A stretch of DNA of 64,000 bases from Dyella flagellata. Its GTDB lineage: Bacteria > Pseudomonadota > Gammaproteobacteria > Xanthomonadales > Rhodanobacteraceae. The translations under genes were made by a program, and so were the position numbers. Every line of letters starts with the position of its first letter. Within the stretch, counting starts at the first letter, position 1. Shown one piece after another: positions 25,766 to 35,008 of this stretch. Under the pieces are notes generated by a model, which saw only the letters and a list, made by a program, of their open reading frames with translations, had not been told where the DNA came from and did not search any database. The DNA lies in the NCBI RefSeq assembly GCF_030160275.1, contig NZ_BSOA01000043.1:62001-126000 (forward strand), given 5' to 3'.

Positions 25766-28501
25766 ATGACTTCTGAAACGACCAAGGCCATGGAAAAGAC
25801 TCGCAGCACCGAGATTCTGATTGCCGAAGACAGCTCGACCCAGGCCGAACGCTTGCGCTATCTGCTCGATGAGCATGGCTATACGGTGAAGGTGGCGGTC
25901 AATGGCCGTCAGGCACTGGATGCGGCCAGGCAACACAAGCCTGCGCTGATCATTAGCGATGTGATGATGCCCGAGATGACCGGCTTCGAGCTATGCAAGG
26001 AAGTCAAGCACGATGAGAAGCTGCATGATGTGCCGGTGATTCTCCTCACTTCGCTGTCCGAAGCATCGGACATCATGCGGGGATTGAAATGCGGCGCCGA
26101 CAATTTCATCCGCAAGCCCTACGAGGACAGCTATTTGCTGGCGAGGGTCGACTATCTGCTGATGACCAACGAGCTGCGCCGCAATCAAAAGATAAGCATG
26201 GGCGTGGAAATCTACCTGGGCGGGGAAAAGCATTTCATCACCGCCGAGCGGCAACAAATCGTGGATTTGCTGATATCGGTCTACGAGGAGGCCGTCCACC
26301 TGACCTCCGAATTGACCCGGCGCGAGCGTGAACTGTCCGAGTTCAATCTTACGCTGACCGGCTTGAACCGCATTGCCGAAGGCTTGAATGGCGCCATGAG
26401 CGAGCGCGAGGTATGCGCCCAGGCACTGGAAAATGCGACGTATCTTCCCGGCGTGGAAGGGGGGTGGATTGACCTGTGGAACGGCGATGAGTCGTTCCGG
26501 CTTGGTGGTACATACAACCTTGCGGGGATGCTGCGGGCCAAGTGCGCGGCCCACGATTTGTGCGAGTGCCAGCGCCAATTTTTTGCGGACGGCAAGGGGC
26601 GGGCTGTCAATGTGCCGGCTTGTGGAATGATCTCTGGGAGTGGCGGCGCGCGCGCCCATGCTTGCGTGCCACTATGGAGCGGGGAAGAGCGTTTGGGCAT
26701 CCTGAACCTGATCGGTGGGGAAGAGGCTTTCACGGAAGCTGCGCTGGAAATATTTGACAGCCTGGGACAGCAGCTTGCCATTGCGTTGCAGCGCGCCAAT
26801 CTGCACGCGCACCTGGAACGTCTAGTGGCTGAGCGAACGGCCGCGTTGACCGCCGAAATGGTTGAGCGCAGGCGCGTGGAGTTGAAGTTTCATAACCTGT
26901 TCGAATATGCCCCCGATGCCGTGCTGATGATGGACGGCAGCGGCAGGATCGCACTCGTCAATCGGCAGGCCGAAGCCGTATTCGACTACCGCCGGGACGA
27001 GCTTGTTGGTCAAAATGTCGGCAGGCTTTTACCACGTGTGCTGGACGAGGCTCACGTGGACCCGCATCGGAAGGTTCCCGTTGAAGCTGCGGGGATTGGC
27101 CTGTTCGGTGTGCGCCGGGACAAGACGACCTTTCCGGTGGACGTCAGTCTCAGCCCGATGGAGGCCGACGGCGGAACGATGGTGGCGATCGCTATTCGCG
27201 ACGTCACGGAACGCAAGATCTATGAGGCGAAGATAGCCCGCCTCAATCGGCTTTACGCCGTACTCAGCGGCATCAACAGTGTCATCGTACGCGTGCAGGA
27301 TCGCGAGCAGCTTTTTGATGAAACCTGTCGTATTGCCGTGGAACTTGGAAAGTTCGCGTTGGCATGGATAGGCACGGTGGATGAAGAAAACCAGGTGGTG
27401 ACGCCGGTTGCCTGTAGCGGTCACGAAGATACCTGTCGGTTCATACTGGGCTTGGGCAAGGCCAAGGACGCAAGCTGGAGTGGCGCGTCGGCTCTGCACG
27501 CGTTGTTGGAGCATAAGCCGGTGATATTGAATGACCTTGCCCAAGACGATCGCCTGCAACCCTTGCGCGAGGAGGCATCCAGACGCGGCTATCGTTCTTC
27601 AGCCATGTTCCCCTTGACGGTACAGGGCCGCTTGGTAGGCGTACTGGGCTTTTATGCATCCGAGGAGGATGTGTTCGATACCGACGAGATACAGCTGCTG
27701 GTGGAAATCGCCAGCGATATTTCCTTCGCGATGATCCATTTGCAGAACGAGGAAAACGAACGTCGGCTGCGCGAGAAAAACATCGAATTGCGCGCCACCT
27801 CCGAAGCCAAGGATCGTTTCCTGGCTTCCATGTCGCATGAATTGCGCACGCCACTCAATGCGATCCTCGGCTATACCGGAACCTTGCTGATGCGCTTGCC
27901 CGGCGAGCTGAACGAAGAGCAGGAAAAGCAATTGCAGACGGTTGAATCCAGCGGCAAGCACTTGCTGTCGCTGATCAACGACCTGCTTGATCTGGCCAAG
28001 ATCGAGTCCGGCCGCACCGGACTCAATATGCGCTATCTCTCCTGCAAGGAGATTATCGAGGAGGTGGCCACCTTGCTGCATCCCTTGGTCAAGCGCAAGA
28101 ACATTTCGCTTGAACTGAAATTTCCGCCCACCGAGCTGGATGCCTATGCCGACCGGCGAGCATTCAGCCAGATCCTGATCAACCTGGCCAATAACGCCAT
28201 AAAGTTTACCGAACAGGGCGGAAAGATTTCCATCGAAGCCGAGCGTACGATGGTCGACGGCGTGTTTTGCTGCGAAATACGAGTCGTCGATACCGGATGC
28301 GGCATCCGGCCGGAAGACCAGAAAGCCTTGTTCCAGGCCTTTTCGCAGGTCGACCAGGCCACGGACCATCCGGTCGAGGGCACTGGCCTGGGCCTTTATC
28401 TTTCCAAGCGCCTTGCCGCCATGCAGGACGGAAGCATCAGCTTCGAAAGCGAATACGGGCGTGGGTCGACCTTCAAGCTGCTACTGCCTGAGCGCCACTA
28501 G
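25766..28501 (+). CDS. Hybrid response regulator/histidine kinase (REC-GAF-PAS-GAF-HisKA-HATPase), pathway output
   Basis: A 911-residue soluble protein. Order: receiver at 15-135 with Asp65 (LIISDVMMPEMTGFEL); coiled linker; GAF-like domain at about 205-350 with several cysteines (KCAAHDLCECQRQF, NVPACGMIS); PAS domain at about 375-490 (LFEYAPDAVLMMDGSGRIALVN); second GAF at about 505-660 (RLYAVLSGINSVIVRVQDREQ); HisKA with His691 (FLASMSHELRTPLNAILGY); HATPase_c (GTGLGLYLSKRLAAMQDGS). It has no membrane segment. Its N-terminal receiver is a natural target of the CheA just upstream. It occupies the place of the diguanylate cyclase WspR but has no GGDEF domain. Its own output partner is not encoded in the window. 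Confidence 0.88.
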   Translation: MTSETTKAMEKTRSTEILIAEDSSTQAERLRYLLDEHGYTVKVAVNGRQALDAARQHKPALIISDVMMPEMTGFELCKEVKHDEKLHDVPVILLTSLSEASDIMRGLKCGADNFIRKPYEDSYLLARVDYLLMTNELRRNQKISMGVEIYLGGEKHFITAERQQIVDLLISVYEEAVHLTSELTRRERELSEFNLTLTGLNRIAEGLNGAMSEREVCAQALENATYLPGVEGGWIDLWNGDESFRLGGTYNLAGMLRAKCAAHDLCECQRQFFADGKGRAVNVPACGMISGSGGARAHACVPLWSGEERLGILNLIGGEEAFTEAALEIFDSLGQQLAIALQRANLHAHLERLVAERTAALTAEMVERRRVELKFHNLFEYAPDAVLMMDGSGRIALVNRQAEAVFDYRRDELVGQNVGRLLPRVLDEAHVDPHRKVPVEAAGIGLFGVRRDKTTFPVDVSLSPMEADGGTMVAIAIRDVTERKIYEAKIARLNRLYAVLSGINSVIVRVQDREQLFDETCRIAVELGKFALAWIGTVDEENQVVTPVACSGHEDTCRFILGLGKAKDASWSGASALHALLEHKPVILNDLAQDDRLQPLREEASRRGYRSSAMFPLTVQGRLVGVLGFYASEEDVFDTDEIQLLVEIASDISFAMIHLQNEENERRLREKNIELRATSEAKDRFLASMSHELRTPLNAILGYTGTLLMRLPGELNEEQEKQLQTVESSGKHLLSLINDLLDLAKIESGRTGLNMRYLSCKEIIEEVATLLHPLVKRKNISLELKFPPTELDAYADRRAFSQILINLANNAIKFTEQGGKISIEAERTMVDGVFCCEIRVVDTGCGIRPEDQKALFQAFSQVDQATDHPVEGTGLGLYLSKRLAAMQDGSISFESEYGRGSTFKLLLPERH

Positions 28502-28528
28502 GCGATATCGACGTACCTACCGCATCTA

Positions 28529-28652
28529 CTCCCTCCCCTACGTGTAGTAGGGGAGGGTTGGGGTGGGGTGAAGCAACCTCGCGATAAACCCAAGCACTGC
28601 TGCAAGCTCGTGCAACCCCACCCCAACCCTCCCCTGCAAGCAGGGGAGGGAG
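28529..28652. repeat. Long GC-rich inverted repeat
   Basis: Two about 40-bp arms (28529-28570 and 28613-28652) are near-perfect reverse complements, containing CTCCCTCCCCT and GGTTGGGGTGGGG. Each arm can form its own hairpin (CCCTCCCCTACGTG.../TAGGGGAGGG and CCCTCCCCTGC/GCAGGGGAGGG). It lies 28 bp after the chemosensory operon and should end it. The rest of the gap up to 28889 shows no clear gene. Confidence 0.8.
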
Positions 28653-28889
28653 CCCCCTTGTTAGCTTGTTGAGCTTTACGCGTGACGACGGCGTCATTTG
28701 CTGAGAACTTCATGCGCTTGTTGCTACACATGGCCCCATCTGCACATGGCTCTTCGACGGAGCGCTTGTCACGCGATTGCGCTTATGGTTCGTCAGGCAT
28801 CCTCAACTTTTGGTGCCGCTGGCCGATACCCGGTAAAGCCCCTTGTATTTGCGATACGGGTCGTCGTTTACTGCCAAGCAAAGCGGAAT

Positions 28890-29180
28890 ATGTTGTCACG
28901 TTTGTTGTGTACCGGAATCGCCGCGCTGCTTCTTGCAGCCGTTGCCAATGTCTCGGCCTCGTCCAGTCGATCGACGCCGATGCAAGTCAGCCTCGTGATC
29001 GAGGAGCTTTGCCAAATCACCGGCTTGGGCGTGAATCAATCCCCTGTGGTGCAATGCCGGCACGAAACGCCTTATCGCGTGATTCGGCGTATGTCGGGCA
29101 AACTGGCTGCCGATCCGAGATCCACTGACGCGACTTATCAGGCCAAGTCAGCGGGCGGCTTCTGGGTGGTCCAATTCTGA
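28890..29180 (+). CDS. Small secreted protein next to the pilus operon (96 aa)
   Basis: The ATG at 28890 begins a signal peptide (LLCTGIAALLLAAVANVSA) cut near residue 23. The mature 73 residues contain Cys pair LCQITGLGV and VVQCRHETPYRVIRR, ending GGFWVVQF. The longer frame from 28698 is not supported. It is convergent with, and five bases away from, the last gene of the spore-coat-U type chaperone/usher operon. It may be an accessory of that system, but no function is known. Confidence 0.65.
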   Translation: MLSRLLCTGIAALLLAAVANVSASSSRSTPMQVSLVIEELCQITGLGVNQSPVVQCRHETPYRVIRRMSGKLAADPRSTDATYQAKSAGGFWVVQF

Positions 29181-29184
29181 GCTT

Positions 29185-30150
29185 TCAGAACGCGACGGTC
29201 GCCGTGATGGTATCGCTGTAGTTGCCTGGTGCAGGTGTCGTTTGCGCAGGTACGTTGCCGTAGACGGTCGCGGTTTGGGCGTTGCCCGTGCCGGTGCCGG
29301 TATACATGCTGGTTCCCGCGGTGCCGTCGCCCCACGGAGTGCTGTGCGCGGCGTCCAGGTAGAGCTGATAGGACACCGTCCCCCCTCCGCCTGAAGGGGA
29401 CAGCGTGCGCGCGCTCACATTGCCGCTGCCCCCGCCATTGAGCGCGATGCGATAGGCATCGTTGTTGGTGCAGGTTACCGAGATCGACGTCGTGGCATTG
29501 ATGCCGCTGCTCAGCAGGCCGGTGGTACCGAAGCTGAGATTGCCGGCGTTGATCAGGCAATCGTTGACCACGGTGGCGCTGGCCGTAAAGGGGAAGGCCG
29601 TGGCGGGTGTAGTGATGGCCGGACAACCCGGAGGAGTAAGCGTGTAGTACGCATAGTTGAGCACGGTCTGGGCGCCGCTGAAGGCCTGGCTATAGACAGT
29701 ACTGCTGTCGCTGACGGTTGGCACCAGCGGCTGATTGGCGGCGATAAGGCCATAGAACGAAACCGTCTGGTTGGCCGAAGTGCCGATCAGCGGCTTGGCA
29801 ATCGTCAAGGATATCGGTGTGGTTCCGGCGCTGGTCGAGCCCCAGGCGATGGAATCGGCCGCATCCTGGTACAGGCCATACTGCAAAGCATTGCTGCCAT
29901 TGGTCATGCTGAGCGGCGTGGTGGCAGCGAGGTTGAGGCAGACCTGTGCGTTAGGCGCCAGGGAAATCAGGGTCCAGTTGCAGCTTACGGTGACCGAGCC
30001 GCTGGCCGACACGGCGGCGCCGCTGATGGGATTGACGTTGCCAAAATTGATGTTCGTAGGGGTGGCTGAGCAGGTTTGCGCATGAACCATCTGTCCTATG
30101 AGCAGTAGCAGGGCGGCCAGCAACAGCTGCCATCGGTTGCGCCGGCTCAT
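29185..30150 (-). CDS. Spore coat U (SCPU) domain protein with two domains, probable pilus tip adhesin
   Basis: A 321-residue exported protein: signal peptide at 1-24 (LLLAALLLLIGQMVHAQ), then two SCPU domains at about 25-165 (CSATPTNINFGNVNPISG, VTVSCNW) and about 185-321 (CLINAGNLSFGTTGLLSSG, ISVTCTNND), the second ending GNYSDTITATVAF. SCPU proteins are subunits or tips of archaic chaperone/usher fibres. The double domain and last position suggest a tip adhesin, by analogy. Its ATG overlaps the usher stop codon (ATGA). Confidence 0.88.
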   Translation of the reverse strand: MSRRNRWQLLLAALLLLIGQMVHAQTCSATPTNINFGNVNPISGAAVSASGSVTVSCNWTLISLAPNAQVCLNLAATTPLSMTNGSNALQYGLYQDAADSIAWGSTSAGTTPISLTIAKPLIGTSANQTVSFYGLIAANQPLVPTVSDSSTVYSQAFSGAQTVLNYAYYTLTPPGCPAITTPATAFPFTASATVVNDCLINAGNLSFGTTGLLSSGINATTSISVTCTNNDAYRIALNGGGSGNVSARTLSPSGGGGTVSYQLYLDAAHSTPWGDGTAGTSMYTGTGTGNAQTATVYGNVPAQTTPAPGNYSDTITATVAF

Positions 30151-32483
30151 GGCCGCATGGCCTCGCGGCGACAGACCAAGGGCCCAATCAAGGGCAGGGC
30201 ATGGTCAGTCGGCGGCTTGTAAGGGAAGGTGACGGTGCAATGCCATGCAACGCCATCGAGCTGAAGATGATTGCTGGCTTGCAGTTCATTGACGAACGTA
30301 AGGCCGTCGTAGCCGACGATAGTGTCGGAGCCACTTTCGACGTGATGGACTCTTGTTCCGGCCGGTATTGGCTTGCCCGCCTCGTCATGCAGAAGAATCG
30401 ATGCGGCGGCATAGCGCGTGATCGTAAATCGTCCCAGCACTCCCGATTGGACTTGCGGTACAACGACCATTGCCGTGGTATCGATGCGCATGTCGACCGG
30501 CAGCGCCGAGGTGTCGATCGCTATGCGGTTGGCCTGGTAGGAATTTAAGTCCGGCACGAGCAAATGGCCGCTATCGTCGGTATGGCCAAGCAGGCGATTC
30601 TCATGCAGGACCGGCACACCCGCCACGCCGTTCGTCGAAACCAGGGCGAAGCCATCATAGATACGCCGGGAAAATTGAACGTCGCCGTCCATCAGCACGA
30701 TGGAACCGAGAGCGTCGAACGATGCCGTGGTATGTCCGGCGTAGTTTTGCACGATACCGGTAAGCTGGCCGGCATTGCCCAGGTATTGCAATTGCGCCTG
30801 GTGAAAGCCCATCTGGTTGAATTGACCGGTTTGCAGGCCCCAGCCCCAGCCGCCGGCATAATCGACCGGACGAAACGCCTGCAGATTGTTGTAAGCACGC
30901 CCGCCTTGACTGCCCACCACCGCGTTCAAGGAGACGTGATCATCCAGCCCCAGGCTTACATTGAGAAACACACCGCGTGAAGCGTGCTGGTAAATGTCGC
31001 GGTATGCGCTCAGATTCACCGATAGGCTGTGGCGCAAACTCAGGCCGTAGGTCAGGGAAACGATACGCGATGCTTGCACCTGTGGAAGTTTCGATCCGAT
31101 ATAGCTCAAGGCGAAATTCTGGTTGCCGAAAAAGGGCAGCGAGACCGTCAGCCGATCGGTGTGCGTGGGGACGGGGGCGCCATCACGCGCTGCAAGATCA
31201 CCATAGTGGCCAAACGTACGAATGCTCTGCGCATCGATGGCGTAGTGAGGTTCGAGCCATTGATAGCCCACGCTGAGCTGGGTGCCTGCCAACCGGCCAG
31301 CGCTGAACCCGATGGCGCCATTGACGACACCGTCGGCGCCGAGCCTCACCAACGCGCCGGCGCCGGCGTTGAAAAGATGATCGGTGGCCTCGCCATGCGC
31401 TTCGACGGTAAGCGCATCGCTGAGGCCCTGGCGCCAGGACCCGCTGCCGGCCAGGTGCGGGTCGTAGTCGAAAGAAGCGATGCCGTAATCACGCCGCAAA
31501 AAACCGACTTCCATCGAATAGCTCGACAGGCCCTTCGCCAGCATCTGGGTGTCGATGTAGATCGGCATCGACAGCGTAACGGTTTGTCCCAGGGCGTTGC
31601 GCGTGATCAGGGTGGCATTGCCGCCGCCGGTGATGCCGGGTACTTCATTGACCACGAATGGTCCGCTCGGCACCTGCACGTTGAAGTGCTGCATGTTGTT
31701 CACATACAGATCGAGCGATGAGGGCACCAAGGCCGATCCGGTCAGGACCGGAAGAGGGAAGGTCACCAGGTCCGGACGCAGGGCGAAGTTGCTGCGCCAT
31801 TGGAAGCCGGCAAAACGGATCGAGCGCGACCAGGCCAGGGACGAAGTGATCGCATCGCCCCATTGGAATGTGCTCAGCGTATCCGGATTGGACCGGCTCC
31901 ACGATGTGTCATAGCGGAGATAGTGTCGTGAAGCAGCGTCGAGATACGCAATGCCGGTATTACTGAACACCCCGGCAGGGTCGAAATAGCGCTGCTCCAT
32001 CCAGAGTGCGAAACGATTGCCTGTCTGGTTTTGGGCAAAGGCATCGTAGTTGAGCACTAGGCCGCGCCCCGATGTCGCGGGCATGCTTGGCGACAACTGC
32101 CGTGAATCGACCATATAAGGCTGGCGCGCGTTATCCGGCAGCGTCAGGTCTACCCGCTGGTGCGTTCTGTCGTAACGGTAGCGAGCGCCCGCAATCGCAT
32201 CGAGCTGCACTTGGGCGGATGCGGCGATACCCAACTTGCCGATCGCTACGCCTATGCGCGCAAGGTCGGCTCCGGTGGCGGACAACCTGGCTCCAGTCGC
32301 CTGGAAGTGCACGATGAAAGGGACCTCCTCTCCGTTCACCGCCACCTCCAGGTACACGTCCTGGGTCTGCTGCATTTCCCCCGCGAAGCTGGCAGGAACG
32401 GCTGCGCGTCCCGGCAGCAGCATGAAAGCGCCTGCCAATGCCATTGCCAGCTGTGCTTCGCGACGGGCGCAGTGATTGAGCAC
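30147..32483 (-). CDS. Fimbrial outer-membrane usher protein
   Basis: A 778-residue usher with GTG start and a signal peptide (QLAMALAGAFMLLPGRAAVPA). The N-terminal domain has EVAVNGEEVPFIVHFQ; the 24-strand barrel follows, with the plug near SFVRRGSTAT-like DYGIASFDYDP; the C-terminal domain is GKPIPAGTRVHHVESGSDTIVGYDGLTFV. It exports SCPU subunits supplied by the chaperone. It is small for ushers, as is usual in the SCPU-linked group. An internal ATG at 32444 is possible but would lose the basic part of the signal peptide. Confidence 0.9.
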   Translation of the reverse strand: MLNHCARREAQLAMALAGAFMLLPGRAAVPASFAGEMQQTQDVYLEVAVNGEEVPFIVHFQATGARLSATGADLARIGVAIGKLGIAASAQVQLDAIAGARYRYDRTHQRVDLTLPDNARQPYMVDSRQLSPSMPATSGRGLVLNYDAFAQNQTGNRFALWMEQRYFDPAGVFSNTGIAYLDAASRHYLRYDTSWSRSNPDTLSTFQWGDAITSSLAWSRSIRFAGFQWRSNFALRPDLVTFPLPVLTGSALVPSSLDLYVNNMQHFNVQVPSGPFVVNEVPGITGGGNATLITRNALGQTVTLSMPIYIDTQMLAKGLSSYSMEVGFLRRDYGIASFDYDPHLAGSGSWRQGLSDALTVEAHGEATDHLFNAGAGALVRLGADGVVNGAIGFSAGRLAGTQLSVGYQWLEPHYAIDAQSIRTFGHYGDLAARDGAPVPTHTDRLTVSLPFFGNQNFALSYIGSKLPQVQASRIVSLTYGLSLRHSLSVNLSAYRDIYQHASRGVFLNVSLGLDDHVSLNAVVGSQGGRAYNNLQAFRPVDYAGGWGWGLQTGQFNQMGFHQAQLQYLGNAGQLTGIVQNYAGHTTASFDALGSIVLMDGDVQFSRRIYDGFALVSTNGVAGVPVLHENRLLGHTDDSGHLLVPDLNSYQANRIAIDTSALPVDMRIDTTAMVVVPQVQSGVLGRFTITRYAAASILLHDEAGKPIPAGTRVHHVESGSDTIVGYDGLTFVNELQASNHLQLDGVAWHCTVTFPYKPPTDHALPLIGPLVCRREAMRP

Positions 32484-32486
32484 GCG

Positions 32487-33206
32487 TCAGGGGGAGGTAT
32501 CGATGGCGACATGATCTTCAATCGACAGCGCATTGACGTTGGCGCGAATAGTGACCGGTGCCTTGAGCGCGCTATGGCTGTCCAGATTCACCCGCCACTG
32601 CATGGTCTGACCAGCCAGTGCGTAGCCGAGCAAGCCCTTTTCCACCGTGTAGGTTTTCCCATCTGCGGCCGTGAATTGCACCATGCTTATCCGCGCCCGG
32701 CGCCGGCCGGCATTGGTGACGCGCAGCCACCAGCCTTCGGTATCATGTAGCGCGTGCCAGGTAAGTGCAGGTGCTTGTGCCGAGCCATCAGATTCGACGA
32801 ATACCGGCACGGAGTAGCGCAGCCGTATCGTCACGCCATTTTCGTCGGCGTTATCGGCTGCAGGCAGTTCGTCGATCAGCAGGCGGTAGCTTTGCTCTTG
32901 GTTGGCATTGCCCCTGTCGCTAAGTACCAGCCGGACGTACTGTTCGCCGTGCGCGGGAATTTCGATCAAAGGCGGGCTGGCTACCAGGCTCTGGGTGGGC
33001 AGAAGCTGGTCTTGGTCATTCGCCTGATCCCAACGAAAAACCCGCACCTGCCCGTACAACGAGCGCTCGCCAGGGTTTTTGAGGGTAAGGGTGGCGGCGC
33101 CTTCGCCGTGCCGCAGCTCGATCATCACCGGGGAAATCTGCAGCGACGACGCCCGCCCGATGACGCAAGGCGTCAGCAACCCCACCGCAAGCAGCAGGCG
33201 TCGCAC
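32487..33206 (-). CDS. Periplasmic pilus chaperone
   Basis: A 239-residue PapD-like chaperone. The GTG at 33206 starts a signal peptide (MRRLLLAVGLLTPCVIGRASS); the frame is open upstream but that part is antisense or out of frame within the SCPU gene. Two Ig-like domains: LQISPVMIELRHGEGAATLT with the family-typical NPGERSLYGQVRVFRW, and later EQSYRLLIDELP, the usual conserved motif. It binds unfolded SCPU subunits. Located between the SCPU subunit gene and the usher, it overlaps or abuts neither (14 bp and 3 bp gaps). Confidence 0.88.
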   Translation of the reverse strand: MRRLLLAVGLLTPCVIGRASSLQISPVMIELRHGEGAATLTLKNPGERSLYGQVRVFRWDQANDQDQLLPTQSLVASPPLIEIPAHGEQYVRLVLSDRGNANQEQSYRLLIDELPAADNADENGVTIRLRYSVPVFVESDGSAQAPALTWHALHDTEGWWLRVTNAGRRRARISMVQFTAADGKTYTVEKGLLGYALAGQTMQWRVNLDSHSALKAPVTIRANVNALSIEDHVAIDTSP

Positions 33207-33220
33207 CGGGGCGCCCGTAC

Positions 33221-33745
33221 TTAGAAATAGACCGTTGCGGTAACGGTGGTCTGGTAGGTATCCGGTTTTGGACTCGTTTGGGCCTGCACCTGGCCGTACA
33301 CCGTGATGGATTGCGCGGCGCCCGTTCCGGTACCACCTACCGTATTGGTGCCTTGCGTATTGCCCCATATCGTGGTGTGGCCGGCGTCCTGGTATAGCTG
33401 GAAGCCGATGGTGCTGCCCGTATTGCCGGTCGCGGTGCCGGCGATCAAGCGGCTGGCAACCGTTGAGCCGGACACCGTGCCTGCATCCAGGCCGACGTTA
33501 TAGGGTGTGGTGTCACTGCATGTAACGGACACCGTCGTCTGCTGATTGATGGCCGATGTCAGCACGCCGGTGGAGCCAAAATTCAGCGGATTGGCCGCGA
33601 TGCTGCAATTGGCCTGCAGCGTCAGGGTGACAGTGAAAGTCGAGGTACTAGTGCCGTTGCTATAGACAGCTGCGGCAATCGGCAGCGGCAGGGTTGCAGC
33701 GATCACAGCAACAGCCAACGCAAAGCACAACAAATGGCGCTTCAT
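33221..33745 (-). CDS. Spore coat U (SCPU) domain protein, probable major pilus subunit
   Basis: A 174-residue exported protein: signal peptide at 1-26 (LLCFALAVAVIAATLPLPIAA), then one SCPU domain (NCSIAANPLNFGSTGVLTS, VSVTCSDTTPYNVGLDAG, STIGFQLYQDAGHTTIWGN) ending PDTYQTTVTATVYF. The ATG at 33745 has AAGGGG upstream; the ATG at 33778 is further but less likely. It is the first gene of the operon subunit-chaperone-usher-tip. Confidence 0.9.
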   Translation of the reverse strand: MKRHLLCFALAVAVIAATLPLPIAAAVYSNGTSTSTFTVTLTLQANCSIAANPLNFGSTGVLTSAINQQTTVSVTCSDTTPYNVGLDAGTVSGSTVASRLIAGTATGNTGSTIGFQLYQDAGHTTIWGNTQGTNTVGGTGTGAAQSITVYGQVQAQTSPKPDTYQTTVTATVYF

Positions 33746-33948
33746 GGAGGGCCCCCCCTTAAGTTGCGGAATGATCAAGCAGCATGCCCGTCACGCACAA
33801 CTTCCACACCGCTTCCTGGGCATGAACGACCTTATCTTTCTCGCATTTACTGGCCGGGTCAAGTATCGCCTGGCGATTGGCAAGTTCGGCCAACTTGACG
33901 CCTGCCTTGGCGTTACGCCACTTTCCCATAACTGGACCAAGTCATGCG

Positions 33949-34893
33949 ATGACCACCATGCGACGCGAGATCGCCATCGTCGTTTTTCCCGGTTTTCAAC
34001 TGCTGGATGCCGCCGGCCCCGTTGCCGTGTTCGAAATGGCGAATCGTTTCCGGCCTGACAGCTACGCGATCAACGTGCTGGCCCCGGCGGGTGGCGTTGT
34101 GCGCAGTTCGTCGGGGGTATGCCTGGTGGCTGCCCCGATTGAACAGGGGCGTTTCGATACGGTGATCGTATCCGGCGGCAACATGGCCCAGGTCGAAGAG
34201 AGTCAGGCTGGCATCGTGGCCTGGCTCGGCTGTGATGCTTGGCGCCGCACAGCGGGCGTCTGCTCGGGAGCGTTCTTCCTCGCGGCCGCGGGACTGCTCG
34301 ACGGCCGGCGCGCCACTACGCACTGGGCGGTGGCCGAGCGGTTCCAGTTGCTCTATCCGCAGGTGCGACTGGACGCCGACCGGATGTTCGTCAGGGATGG
34401 CAGCGTGTGGACTTCGGCCGGCATTTCCGCCGGTATCGACCTGGCGCTGGCGCTGGTCGAAGACGACCTTGGTCCTGGCATCGCGCGACGCACGGCCCAG
34501 CAGCTTGTGGTGCACCAGCGCAGGCACGGTGGACAGTCGCAGTACTCGGTACTGGTCGAGCAGGGCGGTAAAACGGGGCGGTTCGGCGACCTGATCGGCT
34601 GGATGCGCGCGCGCATTGCCGAGCCGATGACGGTGGAACGGTTAGCCGAGCGCGCCGCGATGAGTCCTCGGAACTTTTCCCGAGCGTTTGTCACGGAGAT
34701 CGGTGCTACGCCGGCGAAGGTCGTGGAAGGCCTGCGGCTGGAGGCCGCCCGCATCGCCGTCGAAACCAGCCATCTCAACCTGGACCACATCGCCGCGTCG
34801 ACCGGCTTCGGCGATTCCAGCCGCATGCGCCGCGCCTTCGTGCGCGCGTTTGGCATGTCGCCCCAATCGCTACGTCGTAGCGCGGGCGCCTGA
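33949..34893 (+). CDS. GlxA-family transcriptional regulator (second copy type)
   Basis: A 314-residue protein with DJ-1/PfpI domain at about 6-190 (IAIVVFPGFQLLDAAGPVAV, GVCSGAFFLAAAGLLDGRR, TSAGISAGIDLALALVEDD) and AraC-type HTH at 215-312 (TVERLAERAAMSPRNFSRAF, LDHIAASTGFGDSSRMRRAF). The ATGs at 33949 and 33958 are both possible; neither has a clear ribosome binding site. It may regulate the exported VOC-type gene downstream on the same strand, but this is only adjacency. Confidence 0.88.
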   Translation: MTTMRREIAIVVFPGFQLLDAAGPVAVFEMANRFRPDSYAINVLAPAGGVVRSSSGVCLVAAPIEQGRFDTVIVSGGNMAQVEESQAGIVAWLGCDAWRRTAGVCSGAFFLAAAGLLDGRRATTHWAVAERFQLLYPQVRLDADRMFVRDGSVWTSAGISAGIDLALALVEDDLGPGIARRTAQQLVVHQRRHGGQSQYSVLVEQGGKTGRFGDLIGWMRARIAEPMTVERLAERAAMSPRNFSRAFVTEIGATPAKVVEGLRLEAARIAVETSHLNLDHIAASTGFGDSSRMRRAFVRAFGMSPQSLRRSAGA

Positions 34894-35008
34894 TTGCAGC
34901 GCGTAGGGGTGCTCCCGCATTGGCCGTTTTTGTTCGGAAATTGTCCTTGTGGGTGCCGGCCAGGCCGTTCATAAAATGCGCGTCTGCAGGCACTTTAAGA
35001 GAATTGGC

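Noticed and set aside
25766-28501. GGDEF domain expected for a WspR-type output
   Set aside because: No GG[DE]EF motif exists in the product; the C-terminus is a HisKA/HATPase kinase.
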